IMG/VR virus record: IMGVR_UViG_3300033979_000256
Location: 1 to 38,867 of that record
Reading direction: 5' to 3' (one strand)
From: a virus
Length of the DNA stretch: 38,867 nucleotides
Shown: positions 36,501 through 38,867 of the stretch, in pieces
How positions within the stretch are numbered: position 1 is the stretch's first letter
Layout of the letters: each line of letters begins with the position of its first letter
Program-made: the position numbers and the translations under genes
The notes under the pieces: generated by a model
The model's input: the letters and a program-made list of their open reading frames with translations, nothing else
Told to the model about the DNA's origin: nothing
The model's database searches: none

Positions 36501-37463
36501 CCTATAAGTACTGAGACCCCCGGAATGCCTGGCATAAGAAATTCAACATTGCTAGACTACGATAATTTATTTATGTTTGGTGAACTAAATAAAGAAAGTC
36601 AAGATTTACTTGTAATTAGTATAGAGCCTAGCACAAATAAAACTGCTAAACTTACCCTAATGGACTACGGAGTTACAGATTCTTATAATATTTTTACAGA
36701 CTACAAAAATTTAACCTCTAGTATTATATTTGAAACTCAAATAACCTTACCTCCAGCAAGATTAATAAATAGTTTTACCAATAATCAAACTCCTATAGTA
36801 ACTCAAATTTATAGCGATGAACGAGCAGTAGATATAATATCTCCTGGAGTTAATAAGTATAATATAAAAATATCTTATGCAACAGTTGATGATATTCCGG
36901 TAACTACAAAATTTGTTCAGTGTGAATATAAATACGCAACAGTTGCAGATATAGATAATAGTAATACTAAAGTAATTAATTCTGAATTTACTTCTGGAAC
37001 TATTACTATAAGCGATGTAATAGCTGGAGAAAGTTATAAATATAGATTAAGATATTTAACTAGTGATACTATAGTAGGGCCTTGGACCGCTTGGGCTACT
37101 CATCAAGTAGCTGGTTTAACAATAAACCGTGCTTTAGTTTCTAGTATATCAGTAAAACGCTTGGGCAAAGTCCTTAGAGTAACTACTGTAGTAGGAATTT
37201 TACCAAATGATTTTAAATACTTTAAAATTAAAATATTTAAAAATACTGGAACTGGAGACTTTTGGTCTACTACGGATGCTAGTATAATAACTCTAAATAC
37301 TTCTGCAACCTATGTTGATGTAAATCTACTGGATTTTGCAAGTCCAAGAATTAGTGCTTCAGGAATTAAATATAGAATTGCATGCAGAATGGTCGATGCC
37401 GCAGGAAATGAAAGTTTGGTAAGCGCATTAACTGATATTACATTAACAACAATATCACCTTAG
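33507..37463 (+). CDS. Fused tail tip protein: NlpC/P60 peptidase, gpI-like and gpJ-like domains
   Basis: 1318 residues. Residues 1-130 are an NlpC/P60 peptidase (C23 in GVDCWGLARLVY, H87 in SASHVGILV) that would open peptidoglycan. Residues ~140-210 resemble the small gpI-like domain, then a long hydrophobic segment (MALVFAVVIAAPYLANF and following, ~205-270). From ~275 is the central tail tip attachment protein, gpJ-like, with many beta repeats. In lambda these are three genes (K, I, J). The last part contacts the host receptor. Confidence 0.85.
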   Translation: MWANKYIGIPFKSNGRDWHGVDCWGLARLVYKEEFGIELPSFTEQYYITDTPRIEELINQYKEGWVPVQEPKCGDLILFRIFGSASHVGILVDEGRFIHSRHGYDVAIAELNSTRWQHRVLGYFRYDSNIAEKLNELPPVLETKVLTVSVNTLDEAYADLSKQFDIANTNSVVLLLNNHIIPKEYWPITKLQPNDIVSYRQVAGDDGMVRMALVFAVVIAAPYLANFAAGGSIGIAAGASGAAITGATAALATAAVSTVGMLLVNAIFPVRPPAGPQDPGSTEAQLMINGVANRATPYEAIPVVLGTVRITPPLAAENYITYPEERNSYLTTAVVWGFGPLQITNQKIGDVDINNYIIQQGATLNGYDDTFAGIALFNSIYARDVEQDTVNVLLVCDGPAEPTVTGGEIIGYHQQDFYDTETGNFWSYNDYERPILSPTTTVFGTPGPWVSASSTQTATELTLAFHMPQGMRKILTTNGTTSSHSVYIETQYKHDPNSNVWIPWEKFTISGDKKDAYTITRTKTFSTSQLIQVQVRRISGDNVDDDPNYRYMHDVVFLSATYTSNRFPMKLPKDCTLAKSAYSIKAEGQLSNQLEGINALVSSRCKPLGTLDGNGNITINSTPGTTFTEVTNNPASLFFHVLTHPANPQRILDTEIAEKINIPQLQYWYNYCNTSRTITYTRPNSTQVTKTYKYTYNAVVGNQRSILDVLRDICAAGRASPALIDGKWTVVIDEPKTTIVQHFTTHNSWGFEGVRGLAKEPDGLKVSFYDEEQNYQQVETIVYNSDKTEQNAELFESITLPGITNEAIVVDHAKWHFAQAKLRREVYSLNADLEYLVCNRGDRVKVTHDVPAWGLASGRVKNFYITNTSYTLVELTENVPISNGKIYTIRFRGKTGQSTTSQVKTTFVFTGFTRQNNVLTINLSPTITGGTIPFDETNIISISSQNYPAIAATNIPVTINRTNNTISYPNVGIDETVTNAIGIITLQSGMYRFVHLLNPISTETPGMPGIRNSTLLDYDNLFMFGELNKESQDLLVISIEPSTNKTAKLTLMDYGVTDSYNIFTDYKNLTSSIIFETQITLPPARLINSFTNNQTPIVTQIYSDERAVDIISPGVNKYNIKISYATVDDIPVTTKFVQCEYKYATVADIDNSNTKVINSEFTSGTITISDVIAGESYKYRLRYLTSDTIVGPWTAWATHQVAGLTINRALVSSISVKRLGKVLRVTTVVGILPNDFKYFKIKIFKNTGTGDFWSTTDASIITLNTSATYVDVNLLDFASPRISASGIKYRIACRMVDAAGNESLVSALTDITLTTISP

Positions 37464-37471
37464 GTGTATAC

Positions 37472-38867
37472 ATGTCAGCACAATTATTTTCAGCAGTTAA
37501 AGGACTACAGCTAGTTGTAAGCTCTCCTGTAGATAGCGACGGCAGTCCACGCGACGACCTAATAGGCATTAAAGTATGGTATAGTATAACAAATGCTAAT
37601 TTTGATCCAACTATACCAGGCCAAGCCACTTTAGCATATAGTGGCGATGGTCTTAATGTGTTTATTCCTGATCTTACACCAAGTATTACATACTATGTAA
37701 AATATGCACTAATATCCTTTTTAGATACTGATAACTATGCTATTTCTAATGCGTTAACTGGTACTCCTACAATAGGTCCAGCTACAGTTGCATTAACTAC
37801 GACTGCTCAAGCATTTGCTTATGCTAGTGATGGAACTACTCCTACACCAGCTAATGCTACTATAACCGCTACAGCACAAAATACTACTGGAACAGTATAT
37901 TTTGAGTTTATACTAGCAGGAACTACAGTACAAAATACTACTAGTAATACTTATACATATTCTCCACAAGCTAATTACGGTTCAATGCCTCAACAAATAG
38001 TAGTTAAAGTACGAGAAGGAACCAATAATAGTACAGTATTAGCACAAGATACACTATCGTTGTTTGGTATTAAACCCGGTACTAATTCTATCTCCGGATT
38101 CTTAACTAATGAAGCAGCTGTAGTAGCAGCAGCTAATGACGGTACTGTAACTAGCTTTATAGGTACTGAAGGTACATTTAAAGTATACAATGGTACTACA
38201 GACGTTACTACTGCTAGTACTGCATTTAGCGTTGTAGGTACACCTACTGGTATTACTATAGCTATTAATAGTATTGGTGCATATAGTATTAGTGCATTAT
38301 CTGTAGATAGTACTACAGCCACACTAAGAGCAGTATATAATAATGTAACTATTGATAAAGTTTATAGTATTTCAAAAAGTAAGACCGGAGCACAAGGAGC
38401 ACAAGGACCTGAAGGAGTTAGAGGTAGTGTAAATAAATATTTAGATATAACACCCGGTACTACATGGAGTGACACTAGTGCAAATAATTATTTTACTACT
38501 ACTTATGGTACAAAAATATTAAATGATACACTTACTGAGTTTAATCCAACTCAAAATTTTTCGCAAACTAGATTTTGGAATGGTTCAGAATGGGCAGTAG
38601 TAACTCAAGTAATAGATGGTAATTTAGTAGTTAGTGGAACTATAGGTGCAGCTAAAATTAGTGCTAACGCTGTTACTGCTGATAAAATAGCCGCTGGTAG
38701 TATTACAGCTGATAAATTATCCGCTACTACAGCATTAGTTAATCAATCACTAACAGTAGGTAATCCAGTAGTAACAGACACAACTATTACATCAGGTAGT
38801 GGAGCCGTTATTACTGGAGGAAGTAGTAATGCTAGCAATACTGTAGCTTTTGGCAATAGTACTGCTA
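37472..38867 (+). CDS. Tail fibre/tip protein, partial (continues past the window)
   Basis: An open frame of 465 codons from the ATG at 37472 to the edge. It starts MSAQLFSAVKGLQLVVSS and is beta-rich with S, T, A and G repeats (for example TADKIAAGSITADKLSATTA). A short collagen-like run GAQGAQGPEGVRG lies around residues 307-319. It is a receptor-binding fibre or a distal tail spike; the C-terminus is missing. The start has no strong ribosome site, but the frame stays open throughout. Confidence 0.8.
   Translation, partial: MSAQLFSAVKGLQLVVSSPVDSDGSPRDDLIGIKVWYSITNANFDPTIPGQATLAYSGDGLNVFIPDLTPSITYYVKYALISFLDTDNYAISNALTGTPTIGPATVALTTTAQAFAYASDGTTPTPANATITATAQNTTGTVYFEFILAGTTVQNTTSNTYTYSPQANYGSMPQQIVVKVREGTNNSTVLAQDTLSLFGIKPGTNSISGFLTNEAAVVAAANDGTVTSFIGTEGTFKVYNGTTDVTTASTAFSVVGTPTGITIAINSIGAYSISALSVDSTTATLRAVYNNVTIDKVYSISKSKTGAQGAQGPEGVRGSVNKYLDITPGTTWSDTSANNYFTTTYGTKILNDTLTEFNPTQNFSQTRFWNGSEWAVVTQVIDGNLVVSGTIGAAKISANAVTADKIAAGSITADKLSATTALVNQSLTVGNPVVTDTTITSGSGAVITGGSSNASNTVAFGNSTA

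Noticed and set aside
1-38867. Temperate prophage
   Set aside because: No integrase, excisionase, CI-like repressor or attachment sites seen; the window may be incomplete, so this is only absence of evidence.

Overview
This is a contiguous piece of a tailed double-stranded DNA phage with siphovirus-type morphogenesis genes. The right half (17.5-38.9 kb, + strand) is an HK97-like head and long non-contractile tail module in the usual order: small and large terminase, HNH nuclease, portal, fused prohead protease and major capsid protein, connector, neck, tail terminator, tail tube, tail assembly chaperone with a -1 frameshift, tape measure, and a tail tip in which the lambda K, I and J functions are one protein. 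No integrase or lysogeny repressor is visible. The many clean -35/-10 promoters (TTGACA or TTGCAC, 16-18 bp, TATAAT), the Shine-Dalgarno sequences and a Sec-exported SleB-type lysin point to a Gram-negative, probably proteobacterial, host. The host genus cannot be read from the sequence.

Layout. 1-0.5 kb: a candidate structured RNA and tRNA-Leu(UAG), minus strand. 0.5-4 kb, minus strand: UV-damage endonuclease, metallophosphoesterase, tRNA-Arg(UCU), zinc-ribbon protein, MazG-like dATP/dGTP diphosphohydrolase and small proteins, most with their own promoter. 4-10.8 kb, plus strand: exported cell-wall hydrolase, ThyX, a two-TM protein (possible holin), and a dense train of overlapping small unknown genes. 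It is interrupted at 9.5-9.7 kb by a promoter-driven structured RNA. 10.8-17.4 kb: an accessory region of mostly minus-strand genes with individual promoters and terminators. They include three of four paralogous small HTH proteins, a SemiSWEET-like transporter, two SprT-like HExxH proteins, a DnaQ-like exonuclease, a HAD phosphatase and a 22-codon micro-ORF. Leucine CTA codons, abundant elsewhere, are scarce here, which suggests separate acquisition.

Most notable. (1) A textbook type I hammerhead ribozyme on the minus strand at 11039-11123. It sits near the 3' end of a transcript of about 370 nt that starts at an extended -10 promoter near 11416 and runs into an intrinsic terminator at about 11003. 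The substrate strand of its stem III is one of five copies of a 12-bp motif (GACCCTAARCCG), and an upstream copy in the same RNA could pair with it instead. (2) Six plus-strand promoters (P1-P6, 10.95-16.5 kb) share an identical plan: TTGACA, 18 bp, TAWAAT, then GGCGCC at the start site, and in each case an inverted repeat of different sequence after it. Five also carry a perfect palindrome over the -10 box whose arms co-vary. They face against the local genes. (3) The same intergenic DNA holds arrays of sequences resembling host regulator sites: five correctly spaced sigma-54 -24/-12 elements, a 17-bp Fur-type palindrome, a 15/16 match to the ParB site parS inside a 58-bp palindrome, and 10-bp-period direct repeats at fixed spacing upstream of three promoters. 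Together these suggest a modular regulatory region that senses or titrates host factors, with the four HTH paralogues as candidate phage-encoded partners. That function is inference; the sequence patterns are directly visible.
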